DNA of 64,000 bases from positions 248,001-312,000 of the forward strand of contig JAPDOI010000184.1 in NCBI GenBank assembly GCA_029168955.1, in the 5' to 3' direction. The position numbers and the translations under genes were made by a program. Below are positions 45,608 through 57,513 of the stretch, in pieces. The notes under the pieces are model-generated. The model was given only the letters and a program-made list of their open reading frames with translations, was not told the origin of the DNA and ran no database searches. This stretch comes from Aplectana chamaeleonis (lineage: Eukaryota; Nematoda; Chromadorea; Rhabditida; Cosmocercidae). The first letter of the stretch is position 1. Each line of letters opens with the position of its first letter.

Positions 45608-45845
45608 GGCAAACATCAGCACCACCTCCCCCTTAGGTCTTAATTGCCTCGCTTTTCTGTGACTTTCCTTTGTGGTCGTTGAGCGTTCCGGTAAGTGTTG
45701 TATGAAATGTATGGCTCGAAGATTGCCAGACACATTTATGGTTATAATAGTTTTTAATCGTCTGCTTGGCGTTGTATATTGTGAGAAACAGACGTTTACT
45801 CCAAATGTTCATTACTTCACGTATTTGATTCAATTACTTCTATAA

Positions 45846-46039
45846 TCACCTATTTAATGAGAAAATTCTTGTTGTGCTGAATGCAGTCGAATAGTAGAGT
45901 TCCGCATAGTTAGCCATTGTATTCCTCATAAATTCTGTCAGATCTTGTTGACTTCGTGAGGGCCTGCCGGTAGCATATTGAAGTACTGCCTTCACTACCT
46001 CCTCACCTACCGTGAAGACCCATTCTATAGGAAACTGAT
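45846..46039 (-). CDS. possible exon, unknown product
   Basis: The minus strand reads FPIEWVFTVGEEVVKAVLQY, ATGRPSRSQQDLTEFMRNTM and ANYAELYYSTAF between an acceptor-like TCTTATCAG and a donor-like AATAG|GTGATT. Composition and lack of repeats make it the most protein-like open block in the window, with an alternation suggestive of helices. No family is recognised. Nearby minus-strand text at 45833-45633 may be a further exon or intron. Confidence 0.3.
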
Positions 46040-46779
46040 AAGAACTTGATTTCACTATCCACGGTCGAAATCGATGGGCCAACTACAGGGTGCGGTTTAA
46101 ATATGGTGACAAGGTTTCAAAGCTCATCCCGTCGACATATGCACGTTACTCATAGGCTTGTGGTCTTTTACTATGAAACTCCCACAAAAATTTCGTGGCG
46201 TGAAATCGTTTTTAAAACCAATCCTGGGCAAACGCCTGAGGGATCCTCAATTTGTAATCAATAAATCGACTGGTAGTCATCTTCGATGGTCTTTCCTAGT
46301 TCCGGTATGTGGGCCTAGATAACTGCTTCGAGGGAATCGTTTCGAAGCAGAAGGTGTCTGCTTGCAAGCATGTCATAGCGGAACTCTTGAGACTCTTTTC
46401 CAAAAGAAGGTGAGGGCAAGTTGCTGAATCCTATACGTTGGCCCTGTCAATTTCAGCGCATCCACATTTTCGTCATTATTGCTAGATTTCGGCTATGGCT
46501 GCATTTGCATTACCGTCTTCTTCCTAGAGCTATGAATTTTAACCATGTCCTGGGAGACAAATCTCGTTGCTTCTCTGAGTGTGTATGATTACTTCGCATT
46601 CAGTGTGTCAACACTGTGTTTGTTGAGCCTTTATTTATTACTTTCAGAAAAAAATCTGCGATGTATGCTGCCGTATTAACTCGAATGGCAGTCTATTTGA
46701 AGACGGTTCGGGTCCGTTTCCTTTTCGAAGACTACATATAGCCTATATGGTTTACATGAGTCCTGGCGGAGTAAGCGGC

Positions 46780-46895
46780 AGATCCGTCAGTCTCTGCAAA
46801 ATATTGATAACAGTGATAAGGAGTTTTCTACATGATCAGCTCGATGAACCTCACCTCGACTAGCTCAAAATGATTAGAGAGGCTATACCTTCTTG
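46780..46895. mobile_element. diverged PLE terminal fragment
   Basis: CAGTGATAAGGAGTTTTCTACATGAT, GAACCTCACCTCGACTAGCTC-like text and AGAGAGGCTATA follow the same order as 17020-17105 in the PLE. No coding part is present. Text from 46083 to 46779 and 46896 to 47288 is unassigned. Confidence 0.5.
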
Positions 46896-47288
46896 CCTTT
46901 TTTCATTTCAGAGCGTTGCGAACTTGTGCTCTTGCGTTGTTTGCTTGTGCAAGTTGTGCTACTAGAAACTCGCATTTCAACTGCACTCCTCGATAGAGTC
47001 TTCGGTCCACAGCTTCACATTTGCACCTATCTGGATGCTTGATTGGTTGTTTTACAACTGGCTGTTCGGCTAAGGCGACCTATGGTCTGACCAAACACCT
47101 GACTAGAAGCGATTGGTGGTAATTCGAGTCGACTTCATGGCCTGGCTTGGATGTTAAGTGTGGTCATGTGGCGTATTGGCTGTGGCTTGAATTGGAGCAG
47201 AATAAATTGCGGGTATCTGAACGGAAGGCAAACATTAAAAGGTCGCTGCCCTGTCAGTGAACGAAATTACGTTTCCGAGAGAAAGCGT

Positions 47289-47436
47289 AACATCGGCATG
47301 GATCCTAAAGAGACATTGTGTTCCCCATTGCGGGTCGGCGCAAACTCTGTGCGCCTATGTCATAGCATGTGGCACCGAGTTTGCGCCAACCTTCAACAGT
47401 GAACGCGAAGTCTCTTCAGGATCCATGCCGACATTA
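47289..47436. mobile_element. palindromic miniature element
   Basis: CATCGGCATGGATCCTAAAG at the left and TTCAGGATCCATGCCGACATT at the right, with inner arms GGCGCAAACTCTGTG / ACCGAGTTTGCGCC. About 148 bp. Confidence 0.7.
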
Positions 47437-49129
47437 CCTGTTTTAGACCTAGGAAAGTTTACACTGAAGTGCTTAGCTCCTTGATCTCTAAGAGAATCGC
47501 ATCGGCAGGAAACCCTATCAAATTTATGTATCACAAAACCTAGAAAAAAATTGCCGTTAGGATCTTCGTCAATTGATTTCCTGGTAATGCTCAGTGTAAA
47601 GTATATGGTTATTTTGTAACAGTTCTGTACATGTCGTGTTCATAGTATTACGTTAGTATTGCATTAATTCTGAACTGTAATGACCTTTCCTACGCCATTT
47701 CTTTCCTTTGCCACTCCTGTCGATCGATATCGCTGTAAGTTGATCCGATTGGCCTTGTTTATTTCGTATAACACAAACCATTTCTCTCGCGCACTCACCT
47801 CTTTACCCACTCTCTCACCTTATGTCGTCGATTCGCCATCACGATGTATTAGGGCCCCGCCGATTGCTGTTAAAAGCCGAGCTAGAGCTTCGTGTTAGAT
47901 CCTTAACACTTAAGAAACCGCCTGCTCCATGGCGAATTTCCACAGCCGACCGGTGCGCTCCACGGCTAATCGTTTCCGTGGGTGACATGCATTCATGTGT
48001 GGACACGCGGTCCGCTGGGAACCATTTTGATCGGAGCAGGCTTTCTTACTTAGACGACCAGTATTCCTTTTCCACTCCACCTGAGAGTATGTCGCTCCAC
48101 AGAGATCTGGAGTAAGGCCATGGTGAGACGATGATCCACCGCTTCTTGGCGGACCTGCTTTTTTATTTTGGAAGTCATTTCAGCTTTACATGCACAAGGC
48201 TGGTAACGAAATAAGCGTTTGTGTGTCGACTTCTAGAATTTTTTTCAGGTGACAGCTAATGGTTAGGATTGAGCCGTACTAGGCCGTTCCAGGGTATTGA
48301 AAATTTGAAAAATGAACGAACTTTTCCTTTGTAATGCCCTAATAAACTTCATGTAGAACTTTCGGTGGACTCAAATAGTTTGATCTACGAAGTTGTCTGA
48401 TGCGGCCGACAGAAATTTTATCAGAAATCTCAAAATGGGAATCAGAATAATGATCAGCACCCACTCCTCCCCAATGACCACGTGAGTGAAGTCGCCCCAA
48501 AACCTGAAACTTTTTCAAACGGATAACGAACGGCAGATGCCAGCGGGGCTTCTGAAAATCGTGAAATATAGACCACTTCATTGTTCAGTGCCTCTAAATA
48601 TACCCCGTGGTTGGATTTCAATAAAATTTTAAGCAATGAACTATTGCTAGGCCTTCACCCTTTTCCCCCCAAGTTACCCTACACTCGAAATTTAGCAAAA
48701 TTTTAAACAAAGTTGGCCGATGGCTAATATACCGCACTCGAAAGAAATTTTAATGGAAATTGAAAAGTAAACACCACAACCTTGTGCAGCAACTCGAATA
48801 ACCCTCGGGGTGAAGGCAGCAAAATCTTAAACGATGACCTACAACAGTTATCTCAAATTGGTGGCACTGCTACATCGACAATCACCCGTAGAACATCAGT
48901 TCCGTAATAAGCATCTTTGATAACCCTTCTTAGCCAAGTTTGGAAAATTTCTTTCCGGCCAAAGAAGCTCGAAAACTCGAAAAGGGCCATTTCCGGATAT
49001 GCTTGTAAAATTACTCGGAACACTCAAAATGCTTGACCACTGTGAGTGTAAATAGGTTACATTATAAAGAACCTATCCGTAATTAAGGAAGACTTCACGC
49101 CATAGTAATACAAAAAGATTTCAAAGTTT
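47437..49129. other. unassigned stretch
   Basis: No bounded element was recognised. CATGTGTGGACACGCGGTCC near 47995 is related to the short repeat at 34840 and 49130. Open frames at 47680-48115 are not recognised. Confidence 0.35.
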
Positions 49130-49207
49130 TATGGCGTGGGTGCACAGTGTGGACACGCGGTCCGAGGGGCGAAACAGCCGTGGGTGCGCAGTGTGGACAC
49201 GCGGTCT
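49130..49207. repeat. short dispersed repeat, second locus
   Basis: GTGCACAGTGTGGACACGCGG and GTGCGCAGTGTGGACACGCGG in tandem, the inverted form of 34840-34916, again abutting a TTAA element. Confidence 0.6.
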
Positions 49208-49219
49208 GTTAAGTGTTAA

Positions 49220-49826
49220 AGGCACTGTCCGCTATTAAGTTCATCCTCGAATTTTTCAAGACAAGTGCTTCTCGTGGCTCTCAGAAGCAGACCAGCGTCG
49301 ACGAAACGGGACGAAAAGCTAAACAGGGGCCGCAAAACGGTTTAGAAAAGGGGGCAAGCCCCGCCGCTTTGGGCAAGTCCGGCCCCTTTCCGCTCCTCGT
49401 CGTGAACAAGGGAACACTCGAGATCGTGAGATGGTTTCCGATCAAAACCCCCGTTCTTCTTTTGATTCTCATCTTCTCTCTTTACTCAGGTCAGCTCGCA
49501 TACATTGACCGGGATCACACTTCCAGCGACGAGCGACGCGACGCAATGCTCACCATCCATATCTACCAAAAATCGATAAGCCTGATGTGGACTGTCGCTG
49601 TCGTTGGTCGCGGGGAGTATGATTCCGGCCATTGGCTGCAAAAGACGGAAGTTACAAGACTCGGACAACTCGTCCACCACGCTTCCCTAGCTCTTTCTTT
49701 GAGGTACCATAACTCCGTTCCCAGAAGTTCTTGTACGATTCCAGAGACATCATTGGAATCAGAATGGGACCATTTTCAAGATAGGCCGGAGAAACAGAAA
49801 AAGGATTTTCATCGTGAACAGTGCCT
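49220..49826. mobile_element. TTAA-flanked miniature element, copy 11 (607 bp)
   Basis: TTAA at 49216-49219 and 49827-49830; AGGCACTGTCCGC at the left, ATCGTGAACAGTGCCT at the right. A plus-strand open frame of 205 codons starts before and ends exactly at the element boundary; it matches the frames of related copies only through shared DNA and is not considered a gene. Confidence 0.8.
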
Positions 49827-50244
49827 TTAAATATTCTGGTACATAAAATTAGGTGAGTTATCACCTCTCCCATTGAATAATTACTGGAAGAAGGGGTATG
49901 GTGACCACATCCTTACACGTTTCCCCCTAGTGGCCGACCAGTTACCTGTAATTTTGCTGTTTTTCGTTTAATATTTTCGGGCCTGCTGAGCCATTTTTAA
50001 GCCCGAGTTCCATAATTCCGACTAATCTCAAGCTTTGTTGCTCAAAATTTTTAGACAGAAAAAAAGTTGGTCTTTTTAGTATTCATAGGTTACGGTCGTA
50101 GAGATCTTCTGACAGGATTGTGTTCACGTGTATGCTTCGAGTCATTCTAGAGCCATTGAAAACAGCGAAGTAGGTAGAACGTCAGATCAATAAAGCTGCT
50201 ACCCTAAAAATCTGTACAGCTGAAGCAACAACAGAAACCTTTAA

Positions 50245-50851
50245 AGGCGTCGCACACGATGAAAACCGAATTCCAGCTTCTGCGTTCAGTCGGACTAGTG
50301 GGTCATAACAATGTCACTCAGAGCGTTTCGAGTTTCAAAATCACCTCTGAATCAAGATTCGCTTACCTCAAAAGATCTTCGTGGGTTTGGAGGGCTTGCC
50401 TTGGGGTCGATTCGTTGTTACAAGGAACAAAACTCCGTGGTCGCTGCCGGTGATCGTACTTTGACGCGTTGTAGGGCGCAATGCACACGCCACTCGATTT
50501 CATGTTTGACATCGATCGAAAGCAGCTGACAGCAATGGACACAGTAGGTTAGTAACCCTTTTTAATTTCGTTCAAAAAAATTATCGCTCGTCCGAATGGC
50601 GTCCCCGGTGAATTGCTTCCAACGCTGAGCCAAGGAACGAATCGTAGAACAACTGTTCCTTGCGCTCTTCGCGCAACTATCCCAAGTTGATGTCGGCGGG
50701 AACTTCAAATTTGTATTGAACTTTCTTGAAAAAGGTTTTTCTTGGAAAGTTGACGTTTTTAAGGGGCATTGTGCAACCTTTAGTCACTGTAGGGACATAA
50801 CAACACGAAAACGTCAAAAACCAAGTATGGTTTTCATCGTGTACGATGCCT
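50245..50851. mobile_element. TTAA-flanked miniature element, copy 12 (607 bp)
   Basis: TTAA at 50241-50244 and 50852-50855; AGGCGTCGCACACGATG and CATCGTGTACGATGCCT ends. It is the intact version of the truncated element at 15119-15668. The gap 49831-50240 has no feature. Confidence 0.85.
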
Positions 50852-52123
50852 TTAAACACGAGTGTTCTGTGATTACCTTACTTAGCTTGAAAAATACTGC
50901 AGCGGTGAACTCGCATTACAGTGGCTCACAGTGGAGCTGTCCGTTTTGCTGAATTAGACTATACAACTCCAATTTACTCTGTTCAACCCGAACTCGCTGA
51001 TGTTCTGCGGCTCTAATATGAGTGTATTACGTGTGTGTGTTTACGCTAGTGATGAATTTGTGTTCATTACCGCCTTTCCACTATCCTATGCAAATTGTTG
51101 GACAAAACAGCTGCACACTAAATTTAGTTTTGCGGGGCTTCCTTGTGTACGAGGCAAAGTCCCAGAATGATGTTTGGCACCACATCTTTTTTGAATGTTT
51201 AGGAACTTTTTTGATTTGCAGGTTGGGAAATCTTGTGGCTCGAATTGATCGCATTCCGAGAATGCTTGAGGTTTTTCTGCACAATAATCTCCCGTTTTTT
51301 TCCCAACTCTGTAAATTCGCAATACTCCGAACTCTTAACTGCTGTACTACCTCTGTTTTTATTCATGAAATCACTCTCATCATCGTAAAAAAAATCTATA
51401 AACAAGTTATAGCCTACGTCATGGCTTCTGCTATTTTGAGCGCGGCGCTAAATTTAGCAGCCGCCTGCTTCGCATCAGTCCCCTATGCATTAAAGTCACT
51501 ACTAATACGATAACTGCTGCATCAACCACGACCGAGAGGAAGGGAAAGGGGTGGGCCGAAGCAGCTGGATTAGGTGTCCTGCAATTGCTGGTTCATTCGC
51601 AACACACACATCACGTCACTGTTTGCAGAGGGATACTCTCTCGAGGATTTCCTCTAGCGTCGACGTCAGATAACCGTGCAAATCCGTCGTCCATTCATGT
51701 GTATGTATATAACACCATCATTGCCGTATTTGCATTGCATCAGTTGATTACAGTAAGTGAGCTACCTACGGTTGAACTAATAAGGAGATCTCAAAACTAT
51801 CCTTTCTAGCGTTCACAATAGAAAATCGTATTTTAGTTTTCGATGTTTATGAGTAGCCAAGTTCACAAGGTAAAGTATAATAGATAGAATCCCCCGCAAA
51901 ACTCTCAAATATCAGAAAAAGTGTTTGAAAAAACCTAAATAATTAAATACGCCTGCTTGGTGTGCCTCGGGGGCTGCGGACTTCAAACAATCCAGACAGA
52001 CGTCGGATAAGGTTCTGCGCTTCAAAAATATTAGGTAGATGACATTGTTTTCTGTATCGAAAACTCTTCAAAAATAAGATGGTTCAGTGCACATGCTTGG
52101 ATGTTAGAAACTTACAGGATTGA
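50852..52123. other. unassigned stretch with an ambiguous open block
   Basis: Around 51081-51513 both strands are open: plus strand 163 codons, hydrophobic; minus strand with GDYCAEKPQAFSECDQFEPQ and several cysteines after an acceptor-like ATTTACAG. No family could be named for either, and the overlap argues that at least one is spurious. Confidence 0.3.
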
Positions 52124-52586
52124 AGGCTGTGTTCACGATAAAAGTATTTTTTCTGTTTTTCCGCCTATCTTGAAAACGGTCCCATGCTGATTTCAATGAT
52201 GTCCCTGGAATCGTACAAGACCCCCTGGAAGCGGAGTTATGGCCCCTCGAAGTTCAGCAAGGGAAGCATTGTGGACGAGTTGTCCGAGGCTTGTAACTCC
52301 CGTTTTTTGCAGCCGATGTGTGCGAGCTGACCTGAGTAAAGAGAGAAGTTGAGAATGAAGGGAAGAACGGAGCTTTTGATCGGAAACTATCGTTCGTCTA
52401 ATCACAAATTAAGGGAAACTGTTATAGGACGTGGGCGGAGTGGCCCAATGTGTTGGCTGGCCCACGAGATTTTCACCCACTTACCGGACATTTTTTGTCG
52501 CACTTCCGTTCTTAATCTTCTTAGAGGGACCCGAAGATTACGTTTTAACCGAAAAACGTGCAATTTTTTCTTCGTGAACACTGCCT
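52124..52586. mobile_element. TTAA-type miniature element, copy 13
   Basis: AGGCTGTGTTCACGATAAAA at the left with flank TTGA, TTCGTGAACACTGCCT at the right with TTAA at 52587-52590. The interior matches 22765-23228 (GTGGGCGGAGTGGCCC, ACTTACCGG). Confidence 0.75.
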
Positions 52587-52590
52587 TTAA

Positions 52591-53094
52591 GAGCATTTGA
52601 AAGTTTGGTAAACGGTTCGTCTTGTCAACGAACGATGGACAACTGTTATATGACGTGGTGATCCAGCAATACGTGAACACAATGAATCATACATTACGTT
52701 TTTTCTAAACCTTTTCGCTGCTATCCTTTACCTAATAGGGTAACCTTCGAAAAAACATTAGAAAGAAAGAAGGTTTTTTTGCGCGTAAGCTGCTTTCAAG
52801 CTAGAACGTGGTCTGATAAATTTAACAAATTTCGAATGCATATAGCTGACTCTGATTGCGTCTTCCTGTGATGCGATCTTTGTATCATACATGCCAAGTG
52901 ACTCCACAGATCAGGTATGCTTTGTCATTTTAAAATACTTAGAAGACCCGGCGTGTCTATTCCTGCAGCAGCCTCGGGCTAAATCCGCCGCCCGATCGGC
53001 TTTCAGAACACTCGTGCAATGATATCTGCTTAGGTTTCGTAATCTTTCGGAAATACACATTTCTTATGCATCCATTATTCACATGTAATAGCTA
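52591..53094. other. unassigned stretch
   Basis: Nothing recognised. Confidence 0.3.
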
Positions 53095-53205
53095 CTGTCG
53101 TTCTCGGAGCTAAATTCCGGTCCGCATTTGCGGACAACGGCTCTTGCATCATGCAATAGGATGATAATCGTGCTGGGAACACTTGGTACCGGCATTCATA
53201 ATCAC
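53095..53205. mobile_element. TIR element fragment (as 32886-33074)
   Basis: TTCTCGGAGCTAAATTCCGG, TTTGCGGACAACGGCTCTTG and AATCGTGCTGGGAACACTTG match the left and middle of 32886-33074. The right end is missing. Confidence 0.6.
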
Positions 53206-53323
53206 ATTTTTGCTTGGATTAGATGAGATCGTACATAAAGGTTGGTTCCTCGGAGTGGCGGCCGCATAAGAGAGGTTCTCTTTCAAAGTGGCTCCAGGGT
53301 AAGAAAAAGGCGGAGTCTAGTGA

Positions 53324-53558
53324 CAGAGTTGCTCGGGATGTCGATCGAGTGCACAGCGTGGGTGGTGCTAAGAAGCAGTTTGGCTGAAACACGTGACGCG
53401 CGCGACGGAAAGCCGCTGCAAATTGGTTTTTTTAGGGGGTGCGCGGTTACGCGCCCCATAGACAAGGTGAGCGCAGCGGATTTCCGTCACGTGTGCGAGC
53501 CGAACTGCTCCTTTGCCCCACCCGCGCTCTGAATTCAATCAACATCCCGAGTTGCTCT
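53324..53558. mobile_element. foldback miniature element
   Basis: AGTTGCTCGGGATGTCGAT, GCAGTTTGGCTGAAACACGTG and CGGAAAGCCGCTGC at the left are mirrored as GCAGCGGATTTCCGTCACGTG and ATCCCGAGTTGCTCT at the right. Arms are about 100 bp. Confidence 0.7.
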
Positions 53559-53848
53559 ACAGAATCTGCAGCAGCGCTAGCAATTCAGTGTGCGTCCACT
53601 GCCGAATCCTCAGACAAAAAGGAGCTTGACGCTCACGCTGATCCGCCCACTGCTCTCGAGGCACACGATAAGCAGGTGCTCGCCCTCCTGACACGAGAGC
53701 GTACATACATATTGCCCAGAAAAGTGTGATATAGTGCGTATGGCAGCGAAGCCTGCATCGAAATTGAGGCTCAATGCCCACCACGCCCATTGATTAGTAA
53801 AGCCTACGACGCACTCTAGAGCCAGGACTCTTATGGCGTCAATGGGGT

Positions 53849-53993
53849 GGAGGCTCTCAACACACCAAGGAAGGAGTTGACTGGTTTTTTACGACTCTAA
53901 TTCCACTCGGGACCACTTCGTTTGTATTGAGTATCATGATGTTTCGGACTGCGAAAACGGGACCACTCTTTACTCGGTGTGTAGAAAGCCCCT
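53849..53993. mobile_element. short TIR element (GGGGCTCTCTACACAC ends), copy C
   Basis: GGAGGCTCTCAACACACC at the left, GGTGTGTAGAAAGCCCC at the right. AATTCCACTCGGGACC in the body matches copy A. Confidence 0.65.
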
Positions 53994-54594
53994 ATTCCGC
54001 CGGCAATGTCGTCGGTTCAGGGACTAAGGCTTACGGAACTTGACCTCGCTGGAGGCTCCAGATCAGGGATGTGCGGCAATTGCCGTTTGCCGTTTGTCGT
54101 TTGCCGGCCATTTTTGGGACTTTTTTGCCGTTTGTCGTTTGCCGGGATTTTTGTTATTTTTCCGGCAAAACTCGGCAAAACACATTATAAGGAAACGCCG
54201 CCTATGCTCGCGGCTATGTGGGCACTAGGGGCAATCCGATTATCCGTTCTTTGCTCAACCGTTATCCGGGGCTTTGAGATATCTGGGACGGTAGTGAATC
54301 TAGTCAAAAACGCGAATTAACTCGCGGTAAGCTCGCGGTAGGTTCGCGGTTAACTACAGCTAAACGCGAGCTTTTTATTTGAAGATGTCAAGGAAAGGGA
54401 CTGGACATTGCTGAAACTAAGCACTCGCATGCCACGTTATGAGACACTAGATACGCATAAAGTGAACCAATTCCCCAAAAAATGGTTCATTCTGTGTTTT
54501 CTGGAAAAAAAATATTAATTTAGAAAAAAATTTGTGAAGATTTATTTTGAAGTTTTTTCGGCTCGCACTGAGCTCTCGGAAAACTTCAACTTAG

Positions 54595-54941
54595 AAGCAC
54601 GTTACACCCTAAGATATGAATTTTGAGATTTTCGTGTAATTGTGTAGAAGACCCCTCCAAATGCGAGATCTCAATTCCTCCAAATAAGCGAGATATAAGC
54701 GACCACCACGGGCCCGACCCCCTCAACCCTCTAGCCACCATCACAGGCCCGGCCCCGTTCCTGAATTTTGATCTCATTAGAGGCTAGATGGATAAATGAA
54801 TTTCAACCAAGTCGTCGTTCTTCACCCTCTTTCCGATCTATCTCCTCATCCTGTTTTGCTCTCGTGGCGCGACCGCGAATCAAGAGAAATACAGGCCGGA
54901 GACAACTCGTCCACTTCAAAGGGGCTGGGTGTCCTGTGCCT
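54595..54941. mobile_element. TTAA-type miniature element, copy 14, inside hAT element
   Basis: The right tip GGGTGTCCTGTGCCT is followed by TTAA (54942-54945); the left tip AAGCACGTTACACCC is preceded by TTAG. It matches 11661-12143 in inverted orientation with a deletion in the middle. Confidence 0.7.
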
Positions 54942-54948
54942 TTAACGC

Positions 54949-55089
54949 GAGTTGACAGAGAAATTGGAACTAGTGTGTGAATGAGAAAGATGGATAGTTT
55001 TCGGAAAAGCTCTCCGGAGAACTTTTTCTCAAGCTATCCATCTTTTTCTTCATTCATAATCTATTTCCATTTTCTCTGTCAGCTTGCGT
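54949..55089. repeat. inverted repeat within hAT element
   Basis: GTTGACAGAGAAATTGGAAC and GAAAGATGGATAG are mirrored as CTATCCATCTTTTTC and CCATTTTCTCTGTCAGC around a centre near 55020. Confidence 0.7.
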
Positions 55090-55195
55090 TATGCTGCAGT
55101 TTTGCGCGAACTTAACGCGAGGTCACCACACAGCTGTATTATGACCCATTTCATATGAGTTACTCGCAGTCGGTTCTAGATTTGTCAGAGCGCGG

Positions 55196-55345
55196 CTACC
55201 GATCGCGGAGCCGCAGCGACCCCACCGCGGAGCCGTAGCTGCACAACCGCGGAGCCGCAGCGGCACTACTGTGAAGCCGCAGAAGCACTACCGCGGAGCC
55301 GCAACGGCACTAGTGCGGAGCCGCTACGACATTGCCGCTGCGACT
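55196..55345. repeat. 23-24-bp GC-rich minisatellite within hAT element
   Basis: ACCGCGGAGCCGCAGCGGC-like units occur about six times, followed by a short inverted part. Confidence 0.75.
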
Positions 55346-55678
55346 CCGTGATAGTGCCGCTTCGGTGCCTGTAGGAGCCAAAGCGGCAGCGGCGATTTCT
55401 TTGATTTCTATGAGGTCCCTTCATGTCTTGTTTTTGTTAATCTGATGTCTCGAAATGAAACTACTCCCTTGAATTAGAATCACTCGGTTGTACATAAGTA
55501 TTGGGAGAGAAAGGGGGAAAGAAGTAGAGCGGCACATGTGAATAACTTTGGGCCAATCTAAGGGATGAGGTTTTTTGCCGTTTGCCGATTGCCGTTTGCC
55601 GGCCGTTTTTGGGATTTTCTTGCCGATTGCCGTTTGCCGAAATCTGAAAATCGTTTGCCGCACATCCCTGCTCCAGAT

Positions 55679-56437
55679 GGTGCTGGGCGCACTGGCCGCG
55701 TCGCGAGTCGGTTTGCCGGCCGCGTCGCGTTCTGGTGTGCCGAGAAACGTTTTCAGCTTCAAACATTCCACATGTATTCACGGAGAAAGAAACTGATTGA
55801 TGGACCTCACTCATTTTCTTTTGCATAAACATGCTATTTTTGAGCCAAAACTTTCTTAAGAGATACTGTTTTTCCAGAATTCTGGATTTGCCTAAATGAC
55901 TTTATTCGCAAACATTCATGCCGCTTCGATGCGAACTATGGGTGTACCACAATCACACTTTGATTTCTTCGGAATATCTCCGCCCTATTGAAAAAAAACG
56001 CAATTTTGTTTTTCTCATTCTATTAGGAAGGAGGGAAATTGTCATTTCCTCCCTAATCTCAAAATAACGATTCCCTTTTCAGCCTTTCTCGCGTTTCATT
56101 ATTGACCGAGCAAAGATAAAGGCACCGGATTACAAGTTCAGCAGATTAGTGCTATGCTATTCAGGGTTATTCTTGCATCAATTGTTGAATACCGATTCAT
56201 GTTCTGGTCCATTCTCTCAACAATTCAGGGATTCATGTTCAAAATCGTTATAAATTTTAGAAAATCTGGAGCAAAAGATAGAAAAAAAGATAAGACAGAA
56301 ACTTCCAAGCAAGAAGGGTTCCATACGCATTGCTTTCGATTGGCTAGAAAAGAACCTGAGATTCATTTTAAATATTTTGCGAGATTGCTGTGTGTCTCTG
56401 TAGGTACAGCGTTGCAGGAACCAAAGATTCTTAAGTT
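55679..56437. other. unassigned stretch
   Basis: An open frame from 56154 on the plus strand (113 codons) enters the next element and is not recognised. No other feature. Confidence 0.3.
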
Positions 56438-56663
56438 TGTCCGAATGAGACTGTCCGCCCACGCGGTCAGCGCGCGTGTCGAGCTGCCCTCGTAAAGGTA
56501 TTTTCCGACTTGTAAATCGATTTACAGAGATATTAGGGGAATAATGTGTGATATAGGAGTCATCTGTTTGCAGCCGTAGGAAGGCTCGTCCGAAAAACCC
56601 TTTCGCGGCGGCCGCGCAACACACACGCAGACCGCGTGGGCGGACGGTCTTATTCGGACGGTA
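56438..56663. mobile_element. TIR element W (GTCCGCCCACGCGGTC ends), copy 1
   Basis: GTCCGAATGAGACTGTCCGC with CCACGCGGTCAGCGCG at the left is mirrored at the right (GACCGCGTGGGCGGACGGTC). About 226 bp. From 56664 to 57227 nothing was recognised. Confidence 0.7.
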
Positions 56664-57227
56664 TGGACGATAACAGCCGCGTAGCTCGTTGAAAAGCAGA
56701 CTTCAAGTCACTAAAATCAGTTTTTCAAGTGTAGTTGACGAATTTTTCGTTACTATTTGAATTGATATTCGGTTTCCCGAATATCCGGAAAATTTCGAAT
56801 ATTCTTCAGATACACTCGAATCGAGTGGTAGACATCCGACCTGGGACCGAATTGAATAATGGGGTGTTCCAACATCCGACTCATTCAAAAACTAGAGTTA
56901 TTCAAGATTTTTAGATGTTCGTTCTTTTAAATGATTGATTCATCTTCATACTCTGTTATCATTTCAAACTGTTAGAGTTTATTCGTTCTTTCGGATTATC
57001 GATTTTTCAAATTAAATTTTAGCATATGCGATATATCAAAAATGATCTGTCCCGAAGCCTCTTGGTGTTACAAAAGTTTTATTGCAAAAAAACTTTTGCA
57101 ATAAAACTTGTGCTATATTCGGTTGAATTTTGGTGACTATATTCGAATATTTGACCACAAAATTCAATCATTTCCCGTTGTCATTCCGAAACCATCTGTC
57201 AAAAAAATGTTTCTGAGAAATCGAGTA

Positions 57228-57507
57228 CTGTGCTTCTCTGGGCCTAATTCCGGTCCGCAGTTGCGTCTCGACACGCTTTGCGGCCGCGCGCATTCGAGTC
57301 GGAAGAGTTTCCAGCGCCGCAGCCGCCGATCTGTTGACTCCAGGTGGGCTTTAGAAAATTGGAAAGTAAACGAAATTGCAGAAAACTGTACGAAAAAGCC
57401 ATATCGAGTCGGCTCTGGCGATGGGAACTCGACTGAATCGAGCGCGTGGGGCCGCAAAGCGTGTCGAGACGCAATTACGGACCGGAATTCGGCCCAGATA
57501 AGCTCAG
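57228..57507. mobile_element. TA-flanked TIR element (CTGTGCTTCTCTGGGCC), copy 1
   Basis: CTGTGCTTCTCTGGGCC, AATTCCGGTCCGCAGTTGCG and TCTCGACACGCTTTGCGGCC at the left are mirrored on the right up to GGCCCAGATAAGCTCAG. TA lies outside both tips, as expected for Tc1/mariner-type miniature elements. The 139-codon frame through it is an artefact. Confidence 0.8.
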
Positions 57508-57513
57508 TAATTA

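Larger units (their letters stand above)
54064..55670. mobile_element. non-autonomous hAT-like element, 1.6 kb
   Basis: CAGGGATGTGCGGCAA at the left and TTGCCGCACATCCCTG at the right, with an exact 8-bp duplication CTCCAGAT (54056-54063, 55671-55678). Tip and duplication length are diagnostic of hAT. Both ends carry clusters of TTTGCCGTTTGCCG-type words that may bind transposase. No transposase gene is present; the interior holds another element, a hairpin and a minisatellite. Confidence 0.9.

Noticed and set aside
49213..49830. 205-codon open frame
   Set aside because: It coincides with a TTAA miniature element whose relatives have no equivalent frame; likely chance.
51022..51513. 163-codon hydrophobic open frame
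   Set aside because: The opposite strand is equally open and no family matches; kept only as a note.
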